Source: Enoplosus armatus
Taxonomy: Eukaryota; Chordata; Actinopteri; Centrarchiformes; Enoplosidae
Assembly: GCF_043641665.1 (NCBI RefSeq)
Contig: NC_092192.1
Coordinates: forward strand, 10,001 to 74,000
DNA: 64,000 nucleotides
Reading direction: 5' to 3'
Below are positions 31,101 through 44,400 of the stretch, in pieces. Position numbers and translations under genes: made by a program. The notes under the pieces were generated by a model. That model saw only the letters and a list, made by a program, of their open reading frames with translations. It did not search any database and was not told the origin of the DNA. Every line of letters begins with the position of its first letter. Within the stretch, counting starts at the first letter, position 1.

Positions 31101-34100
31101 GTTGAACCACAACATCCCAAGTTCATGACAGACCAATTCCCTCTCTTTCCCTTAGTTTCCTGTCATATCTCCACTGTCACATAGAGACATAAAATGGCCA
31201 CAAATATCAGTGAAACATTTTTTTTTAAACTAAAAATAGACAATAAGTCCGATACATTATCTGCATTACTGCTGATGGGCCACCAACCCACCAGTCGAGC
31301 TCATGCTCTCATGGACATGTCTGAACTCCTTCACTAGCCTAATTTTGCATGCAAGAGCACAAAGCCTGATCTTTTCTTCAGGCCTAAGGAATAGTCTTCC
31401 TCTCCACGTTTATTTATGCAAATATGTAGAATCCTTTGATAACCCAGTTATCCCAGGGTATAAATTACCAGTAAAAACAGGTTGTCCGTAATCCCTTGAT
31501 TTGAAAAATTAAAGTGGGTTTCCTGTTTACCTTGATATTTTTTAATTCAAGCTTCTGTCAAAATCAGGGAATTTTCAGGTCACTAAAATGAATGTAAACA
31601 CAATGAGAGACTCAAACTGAATTTTAATGAAATCAAGTGAAGAATTACAAATTGGAATTAATCAAATTACCACAAAGTAATTCCTACATAGACAATCTGA
31701 GGCAATCTTGTTCAGTTGGTAATCCAGTCTTGCTTTCATTCGTGTCCCCTCGGATTCAGTTCTTTGTGTTGGACGTGTACAACAGTGATGGGAATCCGCT
31801 GACCGTGGATCAGCTCTATGTTCAGCTGGAGTGGATCTGCAACTCCTCACTACAGACAAACATGGAGCCTGTCGGCATCCTCACCACGCAGCATCGTGAC
31901 ATCTGGAGCAAAACCTACAGCAACTTCATCAAGGGTGAGCAAAACTCTGCTCTCTCTCTAACCACTAACCTAATACTTAAGGAGAACATCTGGAAACGTC
32001 TTGTCCACAGTTAGAAAAGTGTTCTCATGACTGGAAGGGTAAACTGCTCTGCATGCCTCCTGTAGTCTTCCCCTCTGAATGTAACATTGGTGTGATCTGC
32101 ACCTTTTTAAATTGCATTTTTGGTCTTACAATTACAAGACCAAAAATACAACATACATATCTGCTCTGTAAACCACATGTCTGTGTTCTCCTTTGAGAAA
32201 AAATTAGAAACCAAAGGGAGAAACGTATATTTTATATTTTTTAGTTTCATGATGGCGGCTCCTACCTTTGCATTAATGTGTTGGAATACCGTAAGTTCTC
32301 CATCTATGTAGACAGAGAACTTTCAGTTTCCATACAGCCAATCAAATCTTTGCATTGAGCAGTAAAATCATTGTTCTATCAGAATCAGAATCAGAATCAG
32401 AAATACTTTATTGATCCCCGGGGGGAAATTGTACAGTACCGGTGCTCCCATTCAAGAGTAGAAAGTAGCATAATTTAGAACTAAAAGTATGTACAAAATA
32501 TAAAAATAAGAAATAGAAAATAAAAAATATACACATTTACAGTATTTAAGTGAACAATGAGGTAAAAAATATATATATACAAGAACAATGTATATGTATG
32601 TATGTGTTGCACTTAAACATTTAAGAATAAATAGTGAGATAGTATATGAACAGGTGAAGTAGATACAGATTTCCAGTCTCTTCCTGAGTGTCTGACAGTT
32701 GAACAGTCTGATGGCCACAGGCAGGAATGATTTCCTGTGTCGCTCTGTTGTGCATTTGGGAGGAATGAGTCTCCCACTGAAGGTGCTCTTGTGTCCGACC
32801 AGTACTTCATGGAGAGGATGTGAAACATTGTCCAAGATGCCCCGCAGCTTAGCCAGCATCCTCCTCTCTGACACCACCGTCAGAGAGTCCAGCTCCACCC
32901 CCACAATGTCACTAGCCTTGCGGATCAGTTTGTTTAGTCTGACCAACACTGACCAACAACCAGACAGCAGCCTGCTACACAACACGAGAGCCACAGACTT
33001 TGAACAACAACACACATTACCTTCTTATCTAACTTACAAACATGACACTTTGTGTTTAAATTTTTACACACACACACATATATTCTGTCACAATGCTTTT
33101 GGTATCAGAGCTCTTCAGTGAGCAATCACAAAAGGAGCACACACACACTCATACACATACACACAAGTGTTTGTTCTGATCACTGACCTTCTGTTAGCAC
33201 ACTCACACAATTAACTCCGTTTTGATCAACACATCACTTCTATCAATAAAAGATCAGAGCACTAACCCCCCACCCACGCCCTTTTCTTAACAATGTTAAC
33301 ACACATACTGCCTCCAAAATCATCTCCCTTACCAGACCCAATTTCTCAGACATGAACATTATTTTTTTTTTGCCTGTAAAATGGCGCTGCGCTGGTGGCA
33401 GCCTGTTACAGCAGCTCCGTAACTTTCGTTCTGTTTTAGTCTCTTAAGTGTGTTTTTTGTGTACTTTTTAAAATTATTTTTATATACACGGACCCCTCAG
33501 CAACTATGCAACTATGGATGGTCATCTGGTGACATTAGTAGTTTGCCTCTCGCTGTTTTTTGGACTTTTGGAATCTGCCTCGGGAAACTCATTCATTCAC
33601 GGATCCATTGTTTACACTCGGGATTTTATCCCCGCGGAGATAAGAAGAAGGAGGAGAGGTATTGCTATGTTTGTAAATGAGAGATGGTGCAACCCGGGAC
33701 ACATCAGCGTCAAGGAGCAGCACTGCACCACAGACATTGAGCTGCTAGCTGTTGGTATTCGGCCATACTACCTCCCGAGGGAGTTCTCGCATGTTATTGC
33801 TGTAACTGTGTACATCCCTCCATCGGCCAATGCTGCTGCAGCCTGCGAGCTCATCCACACTGTCGTCTCTGAGCTACAGACTCGGCACCCCCAAGCCCTC
33901 CTCCTCATCTCCGGTGACTTCAATCACGCTTCCCTGTCTGCTACTCTCCCCACCTTCACCCAATATGTGAAATGCCACACCACGGACAATAAAACTCTGG
34001 ACCTACTGTATGCAAACACCAAGGATGCATACACCTCACTCCCCCTCCCCCCGCTTGGCCGATCAGATCACAACCTCGTTCATCTCCTTCCGGACTGCAC

Positions 34101-35444
34101 CCCCCTGGTGAATAAACATCCACCTGTGGAGAGGTCTGAGGAGGCCAGTGCAAGGCTCAGGGACTGCTTTGAAACAACAGACTGGGAAGCACTCTGCAGC
34201 TCTCATGGGGAGGACATTGACAGTTTGACCCACTGCATTACGGACTATATCAACTTCTGTGTGGAGAATACGGTACCTTCCAAGAAGGTACAGTGTTTTC
34301 CCAACAACAAACCCTGGGTGACCCCCGACATTAAGGCCCTGCTGAATGACAAGAAGAGGGCCTTTAGGTCGGGGGACAAAGAGCAGCTGTGGAGCATCCA
34401 GAAACATCTCCGGCAACAAATAAGGAAGGGCGAGGAGAGCTACAGGAGGAAACTGGAGAAACATCTGGGGCAGAATAACACCAGGGATGTCTGGAGAGGA
34501 CTTAAGAAGATCTCTGGACATGGAAAAGGTGAGGAGAGACACCAGGACAGTGGAGACAGGGACTGGGCTAACCAACTAAACCTGTTCTTCAACAGATTCG
34601 ATTCTGCCCAGTCTCCCTCCCCCACCTTTCCTGCCCCCTCTCCACACCTCCCCAAGCTGCCCTCCACTCCACCCCCCTGCTTGTCCCCTTCCTTATCAAC
34701 ACCAGACCGTCACCAGTACACAACTCCCACAACACCTCTCACCCCCTGCACGAGACTGTGGGGGCCCTGAGCAGCTCCTTCAGCAGCAGACTGTTACACC
34801 CACGGTATAAGAAGGAGCGCTACCGCAGGTCGTTCATTCCGACTGCTATAAGACTGTTTAACAGCACTGCATAATTCTGTACATAAATCTTCACATCTGT
34901 ACATATTTATATTTCGCGTGTATATATCTATTTTTGTTCCCCATATTTTTTATATCTGTATTTATTATATGTATATTGTTTTTTAAAAATACTACTGCTG
35001 TAACTTGTAAACTTTCCCGCTGTGGGATGAATAAAGTCTAAGTCTGAGTCTAAGTCTAGTCTAAAGTCTAACAGAGCCATCACACACTCACCCCCTCAAT
35101 CAACACTTCACATTACTGTCATCTGGTTGGACATCCAGGACTTTAAAATGGAGAGGAGCTCACTTCAACAGGAGTTTTGTCCGTTCTGCCACAGCAGCCC
35201 TGAACAAACTGCCTCGCCGACACTGTTGTGAGCTGGGATACGGGGAGGGGCATGTAGTATATGTGTTATCTATATCTGCGTATTGCTGTGTCTATATCTG
35301 TGTATCTGTGTTTATCGGTTTCTGTGATGTACTGGCCTGTGAAAACAAATCTCCCTGTGGAACAATAAATCTAAATCTAGAAAGAGGCTGAATCAGTTAC
35401 TAACCCTAACCCTAAAGAAACAAAAAATCAAATTCATTAAGTTG

Positions 35445-35491
<47 letters not shown>

Positions 35492-38400
35492 TATATATGT
35501 ATAACTGATTTACAGTCTGATTACATAATAACATGATGTTGGCTCTGTATGCATGTACTTGATGTGTTCAGATGAGACCAACAAAGAATCAGTGTCAGCT
35601 ATCCAAAGCAGCATCTGCACAGTGTGTTTGGACGAAGCGATGCCCCCAGTTTCTGATGAGATGTTTCGCAGCAGTGCCATTCTCAAAATACTGCATGGAG
35701 GAGGCAGCCAGTGCAACAGTGGAAACCGCTGGTTTGACAAGGGGATGCAGGTGATATAACACATACGCAAATTCTGGTCAACTGTAACGCAAAACACTGA
35801 TGTTTTTCACAGGCACAAGTATCCATAATCCAAATCTTTAATCCAAAAAAACGGCCAGGTCAAACCAGAGGCCTGTACTACGAAGCAGGTTCAACACACC
35901 CAGGATATCTTCTCCCTATCTGGCTTCACTAACAGCATGGCTGAAAAATCAGTGACCGAAGTTCTCTCCAAAGTAATGCACTGTAGAACAACCATAACAA
36001 TCAGCCGCAACCTGTGGGTGTCTGCACCTGTCCCAACAGAAACAACTCCCGAGTGCGAGGGTGGGGGTGTAACAGTTGTGAATGCAGATGTGTAGACTCA
36101 AAAGTAGGACTCAAACTCAGATCAGGTGATGTAAAAAAGGGTTACCTGGTACAAGCAGTCAATCAGTGAAGGCAAACAAAACCAAACAGGGATCAGGCAG
36201 GCAGGACTCAAACTAGGTCTAGGGCTTGAACACTAAAGCTACAGAGCACATATGGTAAATGGATCAGCAGGGGCGGAGCCAGGTGTTGTAAATGCTCTGG
36301 GCGTAGCTCTAACCTAAGGGGGTCCGGGTACATGATCCCTTGGTGAGATTTTTTTCCCATTTACAGCAACTATATGCCATTTTTCAAGCCAAGGTCAAGA
36401 CCCTCTAGGTTTCCCTGCTAGTCAACGGACACATGCTAACAAAATATCCTAACATTCAACCATCAGTATAACTTGAACAACACAGTTACACATAAATAGA
36501 CTCATGAGGAGTAGGGATGTAATGCTATTGCTTGGTTTGTCTTTCTTATCTTTTTTTCAGATAATTATTGGAGAAGATGGGATATGTGGTGTCAACGTCT
36601 CTCATGCCGCTGGTGATGGTTCAGTTGCAATGGCGTTGTGTGACTACTGTGTAGCAAACATGTAAGTAGACCAAAACTAAATGAGCTATAGGTGTAGGTG
36701 TTGTGATTTGTTGTTATTTGTTGCACATGATTGAAAGTTCAGCAATGAGGCAAAGTGTAGAAATAGACATTAAAATCACAACATACTGACAGTAGTAACA
36801 GTGCAGTGACCAAATAAAGTGTCCAGTAGGGGGTGGGTACGTTAATGTAACGCAAGGGGGACAATGGCGGTGTACGTTAATATAACGTATAACTTGTGTT
36901 TGTGTTTGGGGGGGGGGGATCAGTGCAAGTCTTTGGCCATGTTCGTCAGGTTGACTGCAGAGGGGACCCCAGCCTCCTGCCAGAGGGGAGGGGGTCAAAC
37001 AGATAGTGTCCGGGGTGGGAGGGGTCGGCAGCAATCTTCCCTGCTCTCCTCAGGGTCCTGGAGGAGTACAGGTCCTGAAGAGATGGGAGGTTGCAGCCAA
37101 TCAACCTCTCTGCAGAGCGGATGATACGCTGCAGTCTGCACCTGTCCTTGGTGGAGGCAGCAGCGTACCAGACAGTGATGGAGGAGATGAGGATGGACTC
37201 TATGATGGCAGGGTAGAAGTGAACCAGCATTGTTTGTGGCAGGTCAAACTTCTTCAGCTGCCTCAGGAAGTACATCCTCTGTTGGGCTTTCTTGATGAGG
37301 GAGCTGATGTTCAGCTCCCACCAGAGGTCCTGGCTGATAATGGAGCCCAGGAAACGGAAGGACTCCACAGTGTCCACTGGAGAGTCACACAGGGTGATGG
37401 GGGCGGGTGGGGCTGCACTCTTCCTAAAGTCTACAACCATCTCCACTGTCTTTGAAGCGTTAAGCTCCAGGTTGTTGTTGTTGCACCAGGTCACCAGATG
37501 GTCAATCTCCCACCTGTAGGCAGACTCATCCTCTCCAGAGATGAGTCCGATGAGGGTGGCATCGTCCGCGAACTTCAGGAGCTTGATGGACTGGTGACTG
37601 GAGGTGCAGCTGTTGGTGTACAGGGAGAAGAGTAGAGGAGAAAGAACACAGCCTTGGGGGGAGCCGGTGCTGATCGTCCGCGAATCTGAAACAGACAGGA
37701 AATCTGTGATCCACCTGCAGGTGGGGTCAGGCACATTAAGCTGGAAGAGCTTGTCCTGAAGAAGAGCCGGGACGATCGTGTTGAAGGCAGAGCTGAAGTC
37801 CACAAACAGGATCCTGGCATAGGACCCTGCGGAGTCCAGGTGCTGGAGGATGACGGTGTCATCTACAGACCTGTTGGCTCTGTAGGCGAACTGCAGGGGG
37901 TCCAGCAGAGGGTCAGTGATGGATTTGAGGTGGGACAAAACCTGGCGTTCAAATGATTTCATGACCACAGAGGTCAGGGCGACGGGTCTGTAGTCATTTA
38001 ATCCTGTGGGCCCTGGTTTTTTGGGGACGGGGATGATGGTGGAGGCCTTGAAGCAGGCTGGCACGTTGCATGTCTCCAGTGAGGTGTTGAAGATGTCTGT
38101 GAACACCGGAGACAGCTGATCGGCGCAGCGCTTCAGGCAGGATGGGGAGATGGAGTCTGGTCCAGCAGCTTTCCAGCGATTTTGTCTTTTGAAGAGCCTG
38201 TTCACATCTCTTTGAAGGACAGACAGTGGTGTCAATGTTGGAGGAGGGGGGGGGGCACTGTGGGGAGCAGCTGTGGTGGTAAAAGGTGTGAGAGTTCAGC
38301 CCCAGGTGTGATGAGGGGTTGGGGCTGTTGGGCTGGAGCTGGTGGGTGATGGTGTTAGGACTGTCCTATTGTCTTTCAAAGCGACAGTAGAAGTTGTTGA

Positions 38401-41400
38401 GGCTGTTGGCGAGGCGTCGGTCGTTAGCAGAGTTGGGGGCTCTTGTCTTGAAGTTGGTCATCTGCCTGAGCCCCCTGTTGCCACTCTTAAATGCCTCTTC
38501 CATTTCCAACCTCAACTGTCGCCGTCTTGCTGTGAACCAGGGTTTGTCATTGTTATAACCCACCCTGGTGCAAGATGGTACAAAGCAGTCCTCACAGAAG
38601 CTGATATATGACTTCACAGCCTCTGTGTACTCATCCAGACTGTTGGTAGCAGTCCTGAAAACATCCCAGTCAGTGCAGTCCAAACACGCCTTCAGGTCCT
38701 CTGCATATCATAAACTTCACTCACTTTAAAACAACAAACTTTCTTAGGTCTCTTTCCCCCTGTCTGTGCACCGAATCGAGAGATTCGACCCAACAACCCT
38801 TTATCACATCTTGGATTAAATCAGGTCATTGCCCCTCCACATCATGGGCTTCTGGACGAACAGCAAAGGCAGCTGTTTTAAGGGCCAGTTAACTGTATTA
38901 TTCCCTGTATTGTATGTGTTGGGTGCTGATGAGGATTGGATCCCTTGTGCCCAGCCTGGCCTATTCTTGGTATTATTTACAATGCTCATGCATATTTGTG
39001 TTGTCATAGGCTGGTTTATTGATGTGCGACACTCGCATTTGTATGGGTGTATGGGTTTAACCATTGTTGATGAGGACTGGATCCCTTGTAGGCAGCCTGG
39101 TGTGCTCTGTTTTTGATTTAATGCTCATACATTTGTGTGTTTATGGGCTGTTTTTGTATTTAACCTATCTGTGTCTTATTGTGCCAATAAACTATAGAAT
39201 ATAGTGCATCACTCTGCAGAGTACACTGTGCCCTGCTTAAGTTGGCCCTATTCTATCATACTGTGATTTCTGGTTTTAATACTCGTGTGGAGGCTTGTTG
39301 TGGTCATTAACTGATTATTATTTCAGATGTGCTGACATAGAGCAAGTAGGCCTACATGCTTGCAGCTAGTACAATTTCCCCCTGGGTATCAATAAAGTAT
39401 TTCTGATTCTGATTCTGATTCTGAATAAAGTATTTCTGATGAATGTGAGAATATCAGAATGTCTGAGGAAGACTTAATCCAAGGAAACAGTTGGTGGAAG
39501 TCCTGCAGCTTCTTCTTCAGTCCTGCATCAAGCTTTAACACCTGTTCACTGTGCCAGTATTTTGACCTATTGCCTATTCCCGACCTGCTCACCAGTCGTG
39601 CCTTCTTGGATTTGTTAGACTGTTCAGACTGCCATTCTGTTTCCAACTTTCAAGCCTGGTCCTGTCCGTTGTCGTAAATAGATTTCTTTTCATCCTACTT
39701 GCTCGCAGTTTGTTTGTCTGCATTAGAGTCCTTGTCCCTTTGTTGCCTGAATTTGATAACCGTGTCACCTCCTTATGGAACCCTTTAATACATATCTTTG
39801 GATCGCACATCATTTCAGATCTTTTGTTTGTTCCGGGTAGCTGTCAGATGTACATGGGTAGTCTTTTGTTCCATTACATATAATTTATTTTCTCTTGTGT
39901 GTGTTAACAGGAAAAAGTCACAGATGATGCAGTCTCCGATGGAGCCTTTGCCCGTGCCCCAGAAACTGCCCTTCAACATCACGCCTGAGGTCAAGAAGGA
40001 CATTGAGGAGGCCAAGCAGCACATGGACATGTGAGAGTAGCTTTTAGTTGTGATAGAGTTACATATACACCCAGTAACCAGAAGAATAAAAACCTAGAGG
40101 AAGATAAAGTAATTACCATTTTCATGTGTTGCTATGTGAACAGCTACATGCAGCAGCAACTCCATTTTCTCACTTAAAATGCCCAGACTACAGATCGTGG
40201 GCTTCAAATGTGACCTAAGACATTTAAAGAAGGTATGGCAATCCTATCACCAGGCAAGAATGTTGATGTTGGACAATTCTGCATAACCCCATATTACAGT
40301 CAATGAAAATGAAATGAAAATTCTAGCTTTCTAGACTGTCCTTTTCTTAATGAGTGTGTTGCTCTGCAGCATCAGTCTACAAAGCATTCAAACAACTGTC
40401 ATTTGAGTAATTCATTGTGTCAAGCAACACAATACAAACAAACTAATTGTAACTATATTAGGTTTCATATTTAAGGCAATACTAAAAGAATGGCCTAAAT
40501 ACAAATTAGTACAAAATGAAGTGGAGGGATGACCCTCAACTTTGGCTATCAGAAATAATTGATATTTATATTTTAATACAGGACACCACCCTAAAAGGGA
40601 AAATGATAGCAAATTAATTAATTCAGTCTCAGTCCAAAGGGTTGTTACAGAGTTCTTGACTCATGTTCAGTGACCATAATACTTCATACCCACAAACCAC
40701 ATGGTCAGTTCTTTATAAATGAAATATTTATTAAACTACTAACTATAAACACACAACTACAACTACTAAACATATAGTTAAAAAAGGTTGTTACTGGTGT
40801 TGTTACTGGTGAATGCTGACAATAGAAACTCATCAGATGACAGCCAATCATAGTCAGACTGGCCATCGGGAGCACCAGGACTTTTCATCTATGCACTTAT
40901 AAGGTGGGGAAAATTATTTCCGGTGTCCTTCAGTTGCTTTGCTGTAATGTAGCGCAGCCAGCTGTAAAATGTCCCTCCTCAGCCTCTGTAGGGCTAAACA
41001 GCACTTATTGACTTCCACTTACTAATTTTCAGTGTTTACCATAATCTATAAGCAGCCGGGCTGAAACAGATGGTATGCTGCTTTCCTGCCTGCGATGCAG
41101 CGAGAGTTTTTGATTTGCCTGATTGGATGGTTGTACATGTTGCTTTTCTTGATAGGTCCTTAAATCTATTTCTTGGCTACTGTTAAGCTACCACAGACTG
41201 CTTTGTATCAGTGTTGTTGTTATGAACCCCAACAACACACTTGTTGTGACATACCTGTCATGCTGTGCTGACCGACATCTCTGTCTCTTTGATATATAGA
41301 TTTTAGATTGTATTGCTGTAGTTATAAGCCTGCCAAGTGATGCAGATTCAAGCTAAACAATGTGTTGATTCTACTAGACTTTTGTTTTGTGTTTTCAAAC

Positions 41401-44400
41401 CTTGTCATTTTTATCACTTTTGGCTATTCTGAGCCTGTGTTATCCACAACACAACTGCTACAGCTGGGTGTTAAATTACTTCTGCCATGGTCATTCACTA
41501 CATTTTTTACATTACATTACATTTATTTACAGTACATTTATTTACATTTATTTCTCACTATGTGAGCAGTCCCACTAGAGAGGAGAAGACCCTGGACTTG
41601 CTGTATGCTAACGTTAAGGATGCATACAGCTCCTCTCCCCTCCCCCCTCTGGGTAGGTCAGACGACAACCTAGTGCACCTCAACCCCTGTTATGTGCCTC
41701 CAGTCAAGAGCCAGCCTGAAACCATGAAAAACCAGAAACTATTTATTGCCAAGTAACATACATTACAAGGAATTTGCCGTGGTCTGATGGTGCTACGTTT
41801 TTTTTTTTTAACATATAACATATAATCTGACAGACAAAAAGCATGTAAAAATATAAAGGTAAAAGAATAAGATAAGATAAATAACAAACAGTGCAGTGAC
41901 CAAAATAAAAGTGTCCATGTAAAGTGTCCAGTATTGACCAGTAGGGGGGTACATGCGTGAATGTAATGCAGGGGGGGACAGTATAACTTGTGTTTGTGTG
42001 TGTGTGGGGGGGGGGGGGGGGGTCAGTGCAAGGCAGACTTTGGCCTTGTTCATCAGGTTGACTGCAGAGGGGAAGAAACTGTTTTTGTGGCGGGAGGTTT
42101 TGGTCCTGATGGACCGCAGCCTCCTGCCAGAGGGGAGGGGGTCAAACAGATAGTGTCCGGGGTGGGAGGGGTCGGCAGCGATCTTCCCTGCTCTCCTCAG
42201 GGTCCTGGAGGAGTACAGGTCCTGAAGAGATGGGAGGTTGCAGCCAATCACCCTCTCTGCAGAGCGGATGATACGCTGCAGTCTGCACCTGTCCTTGGTG
42301 GAGGCAGCAGCGTACCAGACAGTGATGGAGGAGGTGAGGATGGACTCTATGATGGCAGTGTAGAAGTGGGCCAGCATTGTTTGTGGCAGGTTAAACTTCC
42401 TCAGCTGCCTCAGGAAGTACATCCTCTGTTGGGCTCTCTTGATGAGGGAGCTGACGTTCAGCTCCCACCAGAGGTCCTGGCTGATGATGGAGCCCAGGAA
42501 ACGGAAGGACTCCACAGTGTCCACTGGAGAGTCACACAGGGTGATGGGGGCGGGTGGGGCTGCACTCTTCCTAAAATCCACAACCATCTCCACTGTCTTT
42601 GAAGCGTTAAGCTCCAGGTTGTTGCTGTTGCACCAGGTCACCAGATGGTCAATCTCCCACCTGTAGGCAGACTCATCCTCTCCAGAGATGAGTCCGATGA
42701 GGGTGGTGTCGTCCACGAACTTCAGAAGCTTGATGGACTGGTGACTGGAGGTGCAGCTGTGTACAGGGAGAAGAGTAGAGGAGAAAGAACAGCCTTGAGG
42801 GGAGCCGGTGCTGATCGTCCGCGAGTCTGAGACGTGTTTCCCCAGCTTCACGTGCTGCTTCCTGTCAGACAGGAAATCTGTGATCCACCTGCAGGTGGGG
42901 TCAGGCACGTTGAGCTGGGAGAGCTTGTCCTGAAGAAGAGCCGGGACGATCATGTTGAAGGCAGAGCTGAAGTCCACAAACAGGATCCAGGCGTAGGATC
43001 CTGTGGAGTCCAGGTGCTGGAGGATGAAGTGTAGGGCCAAGTTGACGATGTCATCTACAGACCTGTTGGCTCTGTAGGCGAACTGCAGGGGGTCCAGCAG
43101 AGGGTCAGTGATGGATTTGAGGTGCGACAAAACCAGGCGTTCAAATGATTTCATGACCACAGAGGTCAGGGCGATGGGTCTGTAGTCATTTAATCCTGTG
43201 GGCCCTGTTTTTTTTGGGGGACGGGGGTGATGGTGGAGGCCTTGAAGCAGGCTGGCACGTGGCATGTCTCCAGTGAGGTGTTGAAGATGTCTGTGAACAC
43301 CGGAGACAGCTCATCGGCGCAGCGCTTCAGGCAGGGTGGGGAGATGGAGTCTCTTGTTTTCTTATAGACTAAGGCAGTCTGAATCCACTGAGAGTTGTCA
43401 GCTAAACATGCAGAGATTTGTGCTACCACCTGGGTTTCAGACTGGGGCAAAGACAGGATTAGTCGCTTCAAACTATCTCCTTACAGCACTCCTGCTGTTT
43501 TCCATATCAGTTGTTTTTATTACAAGTACCTGGGAGTTCACATAGAAAATACACTGGACTGGGTAAAGAACACTAATTCTCTCTACAAGAAGGGCCAGAG
43601 CCGTCTCTATTTTCTGAGGCGGCTGAGGTCCTTCAACATCTGCCGGACTATGCTGAGGATGTTTTATGAGTCTGTGGTGGCCAGTGCTATCCTCTATGCT
43701 GTTGCATGCTGGGGCAGCAGGCTGAGGGTGGCGGACTCCAACAGACTCAACAAACTGATCCGCAAGGCCAGTGACGTTGTGGGGGTGGAGCTGGACTCTC
43801 TGATGGTGGTGTCAGAGAGGAGGATGCTGTCTAAGCTGCGGGGCATCTTGGACAATGTTTCACATCCTCTCCATGACGTACTGGTCAGACACGAGCAGCT
43901 TCAGTGGGAGACTCATTCCTCCCAAATGTACAACAGAGCGCCACAGGAAATCATTCCTGCCTGTGGCCATCAAACTGTTCAACTTCTCCCTCTGAGTGTC
44001 AGACTGGAAATCTGTATCTACTTCACCTGTTCATATACTACCTCACTATTTATTCTTAATGTTTAAGTGCAATAGATATATAGTCATACACTTCAGTGCA
44101 ACACATACATACATATACATTGTTATTGTATTTTTTTTTTTTTACCTCAATAAAGTATTTCTGATTCTGATCATCAAACACCAGTTGAAGGCTCTACTCC
44201 AGGCTCTGCCATCTTCAGCAGCATTCATTAGCTAACATTCCGACCAAAACAGCAGTGTGAATGGAGGAGCTGCTGCTCCATATGGCTGTACAGGAGCTTC
44301 CTGTCCTATGAAAGAGGATATATATATATGGACAGAACAAATACTGCAGAAAGCGTCTAATAGTATCCCAGAGTATAAAAGAATAAAAGAACAAAAAATA

